Assembly: GCF_002414005.1 (NCBI RefSeq)
Contig: NZ_DHYG01000054.1
Coordinates: 10,221-74,220, forward strand
DNA: 64,000 nt
Reading direction: 5' to 3'
From: Psychrobacter sp. UBA5136
GTDB lineage: Bacteria; Pseudomonadota; Gammaproteobacteria; Pseudomonadales; Moraxellaceae
The notes beneath the pieces are model-generated. The model searched no databases. It was not told where the DNA came from and was given only the letters and a program-made list of their open reading frames with translations. The position numbers and the translations under genes were made by a program. This document shows positions 8,586 to 16,699 of the stretch, piece after piece. Each line of letters starts with the position of its first letter. Position 1 is the stretch's first letter.

Positions 8586-9323
8586 CTAGTCTAAGTCTAG
8601 CTTAAATTTTTCCTGCACCGTCTGCCAGATACGCTCGCTCACTTCTTCGGCACTACCTTGAGCATCAATACGTTGGATGCGCTCAGGCTGCTCGCTGGCA
8701 AGGACGCTAAAACCTTGATGCACTCGGGTAAAAAACTCCGTCGCTTGCTGCTCAAAACGGTCAGCGGCGCTACGTTTATTGGCGCGCGCCATGCCTTCTA
8801 ATACTGGCAAATCTAACCACAAGGTCAAATCTGGTAATTGTGCGACAAATTTCTCGATAAGCGTGTCAATTTTAGCGCGTACAGTACTATCACCATGCGC
8901 CCGCCCAAAGCCTTGATAGGCAACGGTTGAATCGGTAAAGCGGTCACATATCACCCACGTACCGCGTTGCAGCGCGGGCAAAATCACTTGCTGCAAATGG
9001 TCACAGCGCGCTGCAAATATCAGTAGCAGCTCAGTATCATCATTAATTTTGGTAGCAGGGTCTAATAAAATGGCACGCAGCTGCTCAGCAAATGGACTAC
9101 CGCCCGGTTCACGGGTGCGCACATAATCAATGCCCTTTGCTTGCAGGCGCTTACAAAGATTCTCAATAGCGGTGGTCTTGCCCACGCCTTCGGACCCTTC
9201 AAAGCTGATAAAGCGCCCTTGAGTGGACGCTGTAGAAGTAGATGCTGTATTAATGAAATGCTCAGATGAGTTTATTTGCGCTGATTTTTCTTGCGATGAT
9301 TTTTCTTGCGGCGATGCTGACAT
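8586..9323 (-). CDS. tmk: Thymidylate kinase
   Basis: Phosphorylates dTMP to dTDP with ATP in the cytosol. The P-loop FEGSEGVGKTT is at 41-51, the DRF motif (CDRFTDST) and the LID region follow. The protein is 245 residues, against about 213 in E. coli; the excess is an N-terminal 36-residue Ser/Gln/Thr-rich extension with the word QEKS repeated. No alternative start lies nearer the P-loop, so the extension is probably translated. It follows mltG by 112 nt in the pabC-mltG-tmk order of gammaproteobacteria. Confidence 0.96.
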   Translation of the reverse strand: MSASPQEKSSQEKSAQINSSEHFINTASTSTASTQGRFISFEGSEGVGKTTAIENLCKRLQAKGIDYVRTREPGGSPFAEQLRAILLDPATKINDDTELLLIFAARCDHLQQVILPALQRGTWVICDRFTDSTVAYQGFGRAHGDSTVRAKIDTLIEKFVAQLPDLTLWLDLPVLEGMARANKRSAADRFEQQATEFFTRVHQGFSVLASEQPERIQRIDAQGSAEEVSERIWQTVQEKFKLDLD

Positions 9324-9434
9324 GATATGGCCTTATGTCATTGATGAGCGTTGTGTCGCTGTCTATGTAACTATTCATATAACGACATAACGCTCAGTAC
9401 ACGATAAGTTTTTGCGAAAAGGCAGAGGATTAAA

Positions 9435-10721
9435 TTACGGCGGCGGCGTTTGTGCTTTCTTTTGACGCATGACGCTGAGATATTCTTTTACCGCTTGGTT
9501 ATGCTCATTTAAGCTATTGGTAAATTTGTGGCCGCCATTACCGGTCGCCACAAAGTATAAGGCGTCGCTATCGGCAGGATGCAAAGTTGCTTCAATCGAG
9601 GCTGCAGATGGCAATGCGATTGGCGTTGGCGGTAAACCATCGATTTGATAGGTGTTATAAGCCGTCTTTTCATCGATGTCTTGACGGCGAATATTGCCTT
9701 TATAACGGCTACCCATACCATAAATAATGGTCGGATCGGTTTGCAAGCGCATGTTTTTATTCAAACGATTGCTAAATACCGCCGAGACCAAAGGACGCTC
9801 TTCTGCCACGCTGGTTTCTTTTTCGATAATCGATGCCATAACGAGCGCTTCGTACGGACTGTTATAAGGCAAATCAGGATCGCGATTTTCCCACACTTTG
9901 GTCAATGCTTGCTGCTGACGCTTATACAAATCGGTCAATACCTGCTTATCCGTGCTGCCTTCGCCATAATAATAGGTGTCAGGCGCAAACCAGCCTTCAA
10001 GATTGTGATTGACGATAGCATCATTACTATTAACCACCGCATCTGGCAAAATGCCGACCAAATCCAACGCCTGCGCGATGCTGGCATTCGTGCTATCCGC
10101 CGTTAGCACTTCTTTTTTAATGCCGTCGTTATCTCGTAGCGCCTGATATAAATCTTTTGCGGTTTTGCCTTCGATAATTTGTACCTTGACCATCGCCGCT
10201 TTTACCCCTTGCCCCAATACTTCTAGTGCTTCAGCAAAGGTAGGATTTTCTGGTAATTGATAAATACCGGCGTGCAATGGGCCATCAATTTGCGTTTTCA
10301 TATACAGCTTGGCAATCGTGGCAGAAAACAGCGGGATCTGCTGTTGCCACTGCGGCAATAGCCCATAATAGGTCTGCCCCGCCTCAATCGTTACCATTTG
10401 CTGCGGCTGCTCAATACGGCCAAACAAGGTCTGATACACCATCACCAAAAAGAACGCGGCAATCAGTCCAAGTACCAATAACACCTGATAGCCGCGCTGC
10501 ATAAAAAACGAGGGATTATCAGCTTTATAATGACGCGGTTTAGAACCACCGCTAATGAGCGAGATATCCGTTGCTGGCACTTCCTCTGCGCTCACGTCAT
10601 CAATAGTAGGTTTTTTGGCTGGCGCTGTGGTATCGACAGGCTGATCAGCCGTACCATCATGATTATTTGTTGGCGACTCATCAGGGCGTTTAGGGGGTAT
10701 TTCAGGGGTTTGCTTGCTCAT
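9435..10721 (-). CDS. mltG: Endolytic murein transglycosylase
   Basis: Inner-membrane lytic transglycosylase (YceG family) that cuts nascent glycan strands and sets their length. Architecture: a Pro/Thr-rich cytoplasmic N-terminus of about 75 residues, one transmembrane helix (about 79-98), a LysM-like segment, then the YceG domain with catalytic Glu300 in ASIIEKET. At 428 residues it is longer than E. coli MltG (340), mainly through the N-terminal region. The start is ATG. In relatives it follows pabC directly; here an opposite-strand cassette separates them, so it must have its own promoter in 10722-10904 (inference). Confidence 0.95.
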   Translation of the reverse strand: MSKQTPEIPPKRPDESPTNNHDGTADQPVDTTAPAKKPTIDDVSAEEVPATDISLISGGSKPRHYKADNPSFFMQRGYQVLLVLGLIAAFFLVMVYQTLFGRIEQPQQMVTIEAGQTYYGLLPQWQQQIPLFSATIAKLYMKTQIDGPLHAGIYQLPENPTFAEALEVLGQGVKAAMVKVQIIEGKTAKDLYQALRDNDGIKKEVLTADSTNASIAQALDLVGILPDAVVNSNDAIVNHNLEGWFAPDTYYYGEGSTDKQVLTDLYKRQQQALTKVWENRDPDLPYNSPYEALVMASIIEKETSVAEERPLVSAVFSNRLNKNMRLQTDPTIIYGMGSRYKGNIRRQDIDEKTAYNTYQIDGLPPTPIALPSAASIEATLHPADSDALYFVATGNGGHKFTNSLNEHNQAVKEYLSVMRQKKAQTPPP

Positions 10722-10904
10722 GGCAACTCGCGAGGCAGAAGTTTGCTAGAATTTAGCACTGAACTGGGCGATTTTCAATGGTATTTGCTTAGCTTATCGA
10801 TTAACTTGCTGTTTAGGGTAAATTATATGGCTTCATACTCATATTGCTTATTTATCACTCTGAATCTTTCCTTTTAAATACTTCCTTTAATAAGAAAACG
10901 GGCT

Positions 10905-11669
10905 ATGAACCTTAATTTTAATCAAAGTCTTGCCAAAAACTATACATCTGAATCACAAAAAATTCGTGTACTCAGTGAAGATTGGGTCGCTAAGCAAAGT
11001 TATTGTCCTAATTGCAATACCGAACCCTTGCTTGAATTTGCGAATAACCAACCCGTCGCTGACTTTTATTGCGCACATTGCAGCGAGGAATATGAATTAA
11101 AAAGTAAAAAGGCAAAATTGAGCCACATTATTAATGATGGCGCATATGACACCATGATTAAGCGTATCAATAGCGATAATAATCCCAGCTTTTTCTTTCT
11201 GACCTACTCGCAAGAATATAGGGTAAATAATTTTTTGATCATTCCAAAACAGTTTTTTAAACCGGATATGATTATGAAACGCAAGCCTTTATCCATCACT
11301 GCCAAACGCGCCGGCTGGGTCGGCTGCAATATTGATTTGCGTAAAGTGCCCGAATCAGGAAAGGTATTTTTGGTTAAAGACCAGCGCGTCATACCCCGCG
11401 ACAATGTCACCGAGCAATTTCAAAAAACCTTGTTTTTACGTACGCAATCACAGCAGACACGTGGTTGGACGCTGGATGTTTGGCAGTGCATCGATAAACT
11501 CGATGCTAACTTCTCTCTCAAGCAAGTTTATACGTTTGTCGACTTATTAAAACTCAAACATCCTGAAAACAATCACATTCCAGATAAAATCCGCCAGCAA
11601 TTACAAGTGTTACGCGATAAAGGCATTATTGAGTTTTTAGGTCGCGGTCAGTATCGAAAACTATGTTAA
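10905..11669 (+). CDS. dpnC: DpnI-type methyl-directed restriction endonuclease
   Basis: A 254-residue homologue of DpnI, the type IIM enzyme that cuts G(m6A)TC. Similarity as I recall DpnI runs end to end, including SYCPNC, PVADFYC, ELKSKK, INDGAY, FFFLTY, RKPL, RAGWVGCNIDL and the final EFLGRGQYRKL. The PD-(D/E)xK residues Asp53, Glu64 and Lys66 and the zinc ligands Cys34, Cys37, Cys56 and Cys59 are intact; the last 70 residues fit the DpnI winged helix that reads methylated DNA. No methyltransferase is near, as expected, since the enzyme spares unmethylated DNA. Opposite in strand to mltG and pabC, which flank it. The ribosome-binding site is weak. Probably a transferred defence gene. Confidence 0.93.
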   Translation: MNLNFNQSLAKNYTSESQKIRVLSEDWVAKQSYCPNCNTEPLLEFANNQPVADFYCAHCSEEYELKSKKAKLSHIINDGAYDTMIKRINSDNNPSFFFLTYSQEYRVNNFLIIPKQFFKPDMIMKRKPLSITAKRAGWVGCNIDLRKVPESGKVFLVKDQRVIPRDNVTEQFQKTLFLRTQSQQTRGWTLDVWQCIDKLDANFSLKQVYTFVDLLKLKHPENNHIPDKIRQQLQVLRDKGIIEFLGRGQYRKLC

Positions 11670-11794
11670 GCGCTTTTTTTCTTCCTTTAGCTTCACTCAA
11701 GTAACAAAAGACGATCACTTCTTTTAAGCGCCTTTGCTAACCTAGCGCATATGAATCCTCAAGAAATTTTGATAAGGATACATTGGGAATAATA

Positions 11795-11992
11795 ATGAGA
11801 AAAATAGATAAGAAAGTAAAGAAAGTCTTTCAGATAGAGATTGTTGAGAAGCTAAGTAACATCGTGGAGATTAGCGCAGAGAACGGACAAGAAGCACTGT
11901 TAAAGGCGCAAGATATGTATCGCAATGAAAATATTATTTTATATCCTGATGATTGTATTGATACCAAATTTAACATTTTGAAAAATGATTAA
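11795..11992 (+). CDS. DpnD/PcfM-like small protein, partner of the DpnI-type gene
   Basis: A 65-residue protein (ATG at 11795, GGGA 6 nt upstream). A TTG at 11783 would add four residues and has AAGGA 4 nt before it, so the start is not certain. The pattern QIEIVEKLSNIVEISAENG, then EALLKAQDMYRN, then IILYPDDCIDTKFNI matches the C-terminal DpnD-PcfM domain as I know it: a beta strand, a helix, then an acidic strand. DpnD accompanies DpnI in the pneumococcal cassette and has no known function. Codons are very AT-rich compared with the flanking genes. Its TAA overlaps the pabC TAA on the other strand by four bases (TTAA). Confidence 0.72.
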   Translation: MRKIDKKVKKVFQIEIVEKLSNIVEISAENGQEALLKAQDMYRNENIILYPDDCIDTKFNILKND

Positions 11993-12996
11993 ATCGCTTC
12001 AAAACCCACCACTTCACCCGACAATAACGTCAGACTGGTCATGGGCATAATACCGCGCAGTGCATTACAAAAGAATAGCTGACTTAAATAGGGCAAATCT
12101 TCATCTTGTAATGACCGGACAATGACGGGATTTTCGCTGGTCGCTAACCCATCGATAATGACTTGCCGCATTACGCCAGCGACACCAGACTGCGCCATTG
12201 ATGGCGTGTACCACTGACCAGTGCTCAGATAGTTGCTGTTGTTTTGCGGATGTGGACAATTGGACGATTTTGCGACTGGCGATTCTACCAAGCGTGAAGC
12301 AGATAACTGATAAAACACATTACTCATTGTGCCTTCAACCCATTGTCCGCTCATATCGCGTAGCAGACCTTCGCCAAGTGGTAAGACAGCCTTAGATGCT
12401 AATAATTGAGATTTTAACGATCGCGCCTTGATAGCGTTCAGCTCGCCACTTGCCAGCACATTATCCAGACGATTTAAGCTTTTAAGTCCAGCAAGCGGCG
12501 GCGGCAAGCAAGCAATTTGAGAGGTCAAGCAGATGGCGCTCGCGGCAGGTTGCAGCGGGATGAATTGCCCATCAGGTAAAGGCAGCGCTTGCGCGGTTGC
12601 AACGTCCAGCGCCGAGGATTTAAGCCAAATCTCACAAGCACTACCGGACGTATTTGGCGCATAGCCATAACCGCGAACCACTTGGGCAGCGCGCGTGACG
12701 ATAAGTTTTAGCATACCTTGTTGTAATTGCTTGGCATGCGTTTTTAACATCGTTAATAACGCTAATAGTGAGTCGCTGTCCAGCTTTAGATGCAGCGCTT
12801 TTGCATGGGAAGCGAGGCGCTGCTGATGATAATCAATCCACAGTACCTGTCCATCAATGACGCCCATGGTGGTAAAGAAACCATCGCCGTATGCCAGTCC
12901 GCGATTGTCTAATGACAGCGCGACCCGTGAGCCATCCATTGTCGCGCTTGATGGGTGTAAACATACCCAGCGTTTGGGCGATTTGGGCGACGTCAA
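11989..12996 (-). CDS. pabC: Aminodeoxychorismate lyase (PabC), TTG start
   Basis: PLP enzyme of the fold-IV class; it releases pyruvate from 4-amino-4-deoxychorismate to give p-aminobenzoate for folate. The family block DNRGLAYGDGFFTT (30-43) is clear, and the PLP lysine should be in the central GLKSLNRLDNVLA region. The start is TTG at 12996: GGAG lies 6 nt upstream, directly after the stop of the preceding lipoprotein gene, and the first ATG (residue 20) would remove the first beta strand. At 335 residues it is longer than E. coli PabC (269), from internal insertions around 235-250. Confidence 0.9.
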   Translation of the reverse strand: MTSPKSPKRWVCLHPSSATMDGSRVALSLDNRGLAYGDGFFTTMGVIDGQVLWIDYHQQRLASHAKALHLKLDSDSLLALLTMLKTHAKQLQQGMLKLIVTRAAQVVRGYGYAPNTSGSACEIWLKSSALDVATAQALPLPDGQFIPLQPAASAICLTSQIACLPPPLAGLKSLNRLDNVLASGELNAIKARSLKSQLLASKAVLPLGEGLLRDMSGQWVEGTMSNVFYQLSASRLVESPVAKSSNCPHPQNNSNYLSTGQWYTPSMAQSGVAGVMRQVIIDGLATSENPVIVRSLQDEDLPYLSQLFFCNALRGIMPMTSLTLLSGEVVGFEAI

Positions 12997-13008
12997 GACC
13001 AGCTCCGC

Positions 13009-13683
13009 TTATGTATTGTCGGTTTGGGCAGCAGATTTATTGATCACCAACATACAGCTATAAAACTCGCATTTTGCCAGCTCTACTTTTTGCCCGCCGA
13101 TGGTTTTATTTTTGACGATTTGACCATTTAACATATCAGTGACCAGCTTACCGCCTTCATCACCCATTAGTTGGCGCGCCAGTTGATAAGATTTTTTGGC
13201 ATGGTTTTGACTGAGCTCTTTTTCTTTATCAGAGTCCGTTGGGTTGGCAAAATACCAACCAAGCTCGAGATATTTTTCAGAATCAATCACGTCCAAATAG
13301 GGCGCGTCGTCCGGCATAAAGCGATATTTGGACGCCGGATTACTGGCATAATCCAAGCTATTCTCATCGGTGCTGACCACTTTGCCAAAAGCCGACTTTA
13401 TTTCACTTAGCTCATCGACCTTTAGCGTTTTGACTTTATCAGTGCCCCATGAAGCGACATCATATTTTACTGGCGTGCCTTGCTCGGCGGTTGCGTCATC
13501 GAGGTCAGCGTTGGCGGCGGTATTTTCTTGTTTAGGCGCCTCAGCGGCGGTCTGCTCGCTACTCTCAGCGCTCACGTCTTCAGCGGCGGTCTCGCTATTT
13601 TTATTGCTATCACAGGCGCTCAAAGACACGCCAACTGCCATTAACGTACTAACCATAAGGGTCTGTAGGCTTTTATTCCACAT
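13009..13683 (-). CDS. Predicted lipoprotein of unknown function
   Basis: I do not recognise this family. From the ATG at 13683 it has 224 residues: signal peptide, lipobox LSAC followed by DSNKNS, then an acidic Ala/Glu-rich linker of about 45 residues and a globular part of about 150 residues. Asp residues after the Cys do not fit a clear inner-membrane retention rule in this group. Two cysteines near the C-terminus (CEFYSC) could form a disulfide. A longer frame begins at a TTG (13770), but that would bury the signal peptide. It ends 12 nt before pabC, so the two are probably co-transcribed. Confidence 0.75.
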   Translation of the reverse strand: MWNKSLQTLMVSTLMAVGVSLSACDSNKNSETAAEDVSAESSEQTAAEAPKQENTAANADLDDATAEQGTPVKYDVASWGTDKVKTLKVDELSEIKSAFGKVVSTDENSLDYASNPASKYRFMPDDAPYLDVIDSEKYLELGWYFANPTDSDKEKELSQNHAKKSYQLARQLMGDEGGKLVTDMLNGQIVKNKTIGGQKVELAKCEFYSCMLVINKSAAQTDNT

Positions 13684-14213
13684 GGGCAATTTACTCACAC
13701 TTTTAGAGGGGTCCGAAAACGGGATTAACGAGCGGGCTTTTGCCGCTGATAATGAACGATGAATAAACAATGCTGTTAAGGTATTCTAGTTATATACTTT
13801 GTTAGTTATATAAAGTGTTATCAATCAGCCTTTTAACTTTTATCTTCTAACTTTTAATAAACGTAAGGCACAAGGCCGCTTGAATTTTTTATGCTCTCTA
13901 GTTTACCCAACTGCTTAACCCTTGACTAGCCTTTACCTTACACATAACGCTCCCTCAGAGTACAGATTTGTTAAAGACCTCACGAGATAAAGGCATGATT
14001 TATCTGGCCAATTATTCGCTCCGTTTTTAGCCTTTTTATTGTCTTAGCATAGTTGGCGGAGTATAGATTTGTGAAAGCTAACGTTATCCCCTATGATAAG
14101 TAGGACTGGATAAGTGGCGTTGCATAAGATAATTAAACGGCCACTTTTTTATTGATAACTTTTCACCTGTTAATTTTGCCTCTATTTCTCCCTTTATAAG
14201 CAGCGGACCCTTT
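13684..14213. other. 530-nt divergent region, lipoprotein / aroE
   Basis: It separates the minus-strand lipoprotein-pabC pair from plus-strand aroE and must carry both promoters. It is AT-rich with no convincing gene or RNA. GCGGA just before the aroE ATG is a usable ribosome-binding site. Confidence 0.35.
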
Positions 14214-15065
14214 ATGACCCAGCATTTTATCGTTATTGGCAATCCGATTGCCCACAGTAAATCTCCTGAAATTCATACGTTATTTGCAGCGCAAACTGGG
14301 CTTAAGATTAGTTATCAGCGCCAGTATTGCCCCGATGATGTGGCCAGTTTTACCGCAGTGATTGAAGCTTTTTTTCATGGCGGCGGTGTTGGTGCCAATG
14401 TGACCGTCCCTTTTAAACAAATGGCTTATGAGTGCTGCGCGGCGCGTGGCGGTTTGTCTGAGCACGCCAAAATCGCTGGCGCCGTCAATACCTTACTGCT
14501 GAATAACGCCCTGTTAAAAAATGGCACGCCAATAGCTGAGGCGATATATGGTGATAATACCGACGGCCAAGGTCTGGTCAATCATATAACAAGTTTAAAC
14601 TGGCCTTTAAAGGACGCACGCGTGGCAATAATCGGCGCAGGCGGCGCAGCACGCGGGGTGATATTGCCATTGATTGAAGCGGGTATCAGCGAGCTTACCC
14701 TTGCCAATCGCACATTGAGTAAAGTAACAGATTTGGTTAATGAGCTAAGCGCTGCAAGTGAGACGATTGCTAATCAGCAGATTAAAACCTGTAGCACTGA
14801 GGCGCTAAGCGGCGCGTTTGATATCATCATCAATGCCACCTCGATTGGGTTATCAGGTGATACGCTGCCACTTAATGACGCGCTCAGCTGCGGTTATGCT
14901 TACGATATGATGTATGGACGCGCGCTGCCGTTTTTACAGCATTTTGCCAAGCGCGGCGCACAAACGTCAGACGGTTATGGCATGCTTATCGGGCAGGCAG
15001 CGTTAAGTTTTGAGCGTTGGACAGGACATAAGGTCGATGTTGCGCAAGTCATCGACAGTTTATAA
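14214..15065 (+). CDS. aroE: Shikimate dehydrogenase
   Basis: NADPH-dependent reduction of 3-dehydroshikimate to shikimate, a step of the chorismate pathway, in the cytosol. Visible are the substrate-binding GNPIAHSKSPEIH (9-21), the catalytic lysine Lys68 in NVTVPFKQ, the YGDNTDGQGLV block with the catalytic Asp, and a GAGGAARG nucleotide-binding loop. Its 283 residues compare with about 272 in E. coli. ATG start. It stands alone, ending in a terminator shared with the convergent FUSC gene. Confidence 0.96.
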   Translation: MTQHFIVIGNPIAHSKSPEIHTLFAAQTGLKISYQRQYCPDDVASFTAVIEAFFHGGGVGANVTVPFKQMAYECCAARGGLSEHAKIAGAVNTLLLNNALLKNGTPIAEAIYGDNTDGQGLVNHITSLNWPLKDARVAIIGAGGAARGVILPLIEAGISELTLANRTLSKVTDLVNELSAASETIANQQIKTCSTEALSGAFDIIINATSIGLSGDTLPLNDALSCGYAYDMMYGRALPFLQHFAKRGAQTSDGYGMLIGQAALSFERWTGHKVDVAQVIDSL

Positions 15066-15096
15066 GTACATTGAATGAACAGCTTAAACCGCGACT

Positions 15097-15133
15097 AAAA
15101 AAGCCGTATGAATAGAAATCATACGGCTTTTTA
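15097..15133. terminator. Bidirectional terminator, aroE / FUSC gene
   Basis: Stem GCCGTATGA (15103-15111) / TCATACGGC (15119-15127) with a 7-nt loop, A-run before and T-run after. Convergent genes lie on both sides. Confidence 0.9.
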
Positions 15134-15146
15134 TTTGCTAATAAAG

Positions 15147-16274
15147 TTAACCAAAACGCGCCAGCAGCCAATTTTCCAACTTACGTAGCGGTACGCGTAA
15201 ATTGGTTGAATGTATCACCACCCCGCCGCTTAGTCCTACCAAGCAACCAATCATGGTATCAAATAAGCGTGCCAGGATAACTTGTTGATAAGCTTGCTCA
15301 GAGAAGGGTAAACCACTGCCGTACTCAGCAATAAATACCGTCAGCGGGGTGATAAATATCACTGCCATGCCATAATGGCGGTCGACCAAGGTTTCGATAC
15401 ACAGCATCAAGCCCAATATCGCCAGCGCCACACCCCATATTGGTAAGCTCCACGCTAACATCCAGCTCGCCAGCCCCACGCCGAACATCGTCCCAAGCAA
15501 ACGATGTATTTGCTTAATCCACATGGTACGCAGATGAATACCTTGGATAATTAAAAAACAGCTCACCGCCGCCCAATACGGATTGGTTAGCTGTAAAGTG
15601 ATCGCAATAAGTAAGGCTAAACTGACAAAACCGGCGACAATCACACTTTCGGTGATGGTATCGGGCTCATAGCTATAGGACGGCGTCGGTGCCGATGGGC
15701 GCGTTGCTAATAAAAACAGCGAATACAGCAGCGCCATGACCAAAGCAAAGCCGCTACCAAGCATCACCAGACCCGTAGCTGGCATGATGTCTTCTAGGGG
15801 CAGCGGGATAAATAATGCAATCGCTCCCGCCATCATCACAAACAAGCCTGCTGGCGGCGGCTGGCGATAATAACGCCCAAATATCACGATACCAAAAGCC
15901 ATTAACGTAAATATTGGCAGTTTTAACATGGGGACTTGCTGAGCTATCAGACCAAGGGCAAAGCACAGCGACATGGCAAAACCCCACGCCATCACCGTCA
16001 CCAAGCGATACGGCAGCTTTCCTGCTAGCGGCGTATTTAAAATAACCATCGCCCCTAACGACGCTTTAATACCGGACGGCAAGGCATCAAAGTACGCACC
16101 GACAAACACGGGGAAGCTGATGGTAATGGCGGCGATAATTGGCATATGCCACGGTCGCTTGCTGCGGTTGACGGTTAATAAATGGTTAAGCTCACCATCG
16201 ATGAGACTTTTTAGGCGAGCAAACAATGCTGTCAGCCAAGATGCTCGCGCTACCTTGTGCTTTGATGCGCTCAT
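15147..16274 (-). CDS. FUSC-family inner-membrane protein
   Basis: Predicted fusaric-acid-resistance/aromatic-exporter type membrane protein, 375 residues. Two hydrophobic blocks of several helices each can be seen (about 45-170 and 210-350), separated by a short polar stretch, as in FUSC/YccS-like proteins. The C-terminal RVPLRKLENWLL is cytosolic. I chose the ATG at 16274 because AAAGGAAAG lies 6-8 nt upstream; an ATG 39 nt earlier has no ribosome-binding site. The large soluble domain of full-length YccS is absent. The substrate is unknown. Confidence 0.8.
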   Translation of the reverse strand: MSASKHKVARASWLTALFARLKSLIDGELNHLLTVNRSKRPWHMPIIAAITISFPVFVGAYFDALPSGIKASLGAMVILNTPLAGKLPYRLVTVMAWGFAMSLCFALGLIAQQVPMLKLPIFTLMAFGIVIFGRYYRQPPPAGLFVMMAGAIALFIPLPLEDIMPATGLVMLGSGFALVMALLYSLFLLATRPSAPTPSYSYEPDTITESVIVAGFVSLALLIAITLQLTNPYWAAVSCFLIIQGIHLRTMWIKQIHRLLGTMFGVGLASWMLAWSLPIWGVALAILGLMLCIETLVDRHYGMAVIFITPLTVFIAEYGSGLPFSEQAYQQVILARLFDTMIGCLVGLSGGVVIHSTNLRVPLRKLENWLLARFG

Positions 16275-16699
16275 AATTGGCTTTCCTTTATCTCGTGCGT
16301 GCACGTAAACCATACACTTAACGGTTGTTTTGCGGCCACGCTGCTATCTATACTAAAGCTCTCTAAACTAAAACATGTGTATAAACGCTTATTTATCTAT
16401 TCATAGTTTTACATTGATAACTTAATTTTCTGTGTTTTTTGTTATATAATGAATATTAGTTATTGTTTGTATATTTGTCACGATAGAAGATTTATACTGA
16501 CCTCAACGCCACAACAGCTGTTTTTTATCAAGGACGCCTTAACGGTCATCGAAATGGATAAGCTGTTCTTAATAAATCTAAATGACGACCCGTGATATTG
16601 TCTACCTTTATCCCGAATAATTAAACACCCGTTTACATGAACCGAGGCTCAGTGACTGAGCCTGCCGTCTATGTTAGCGAATAACCAAAGAGAGCGACT
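16275..16699. other. 425-nt divergent region with a TATAAT box
   Basis: Between the FUSC gene and the acyl-CoA dehydrogenase. A perfect TATAAT lies at 16445-16450 on the plus strand, but its -35 partner (TTAATT at 16422) is poor, so the promoter is only a candidate. The dehydrogenase leader then carries the separate palindrome at 16646-16662. No gene seen. Confidence 0.35.
16646..16662. promoter_or_regulatory. Perfect 7-bp palindrome in the acyl-CoA dehydrogenase leader
   Basis: GGCTCAG (16646-16652), TGA spacer, CTGAGCC (16656-16662), centred about 46 nt before the start codon. It could be a repressor operator or an mRNA hairpin. There is no T-run, so it is not a terminator. Confidence 0.5.

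Noticed and set aside
13684..13770. Longer TTG start for the lipoprotein upstream of pabC
   Set aside because: It would put 29 polar residues before the signal peptide and lipobox.
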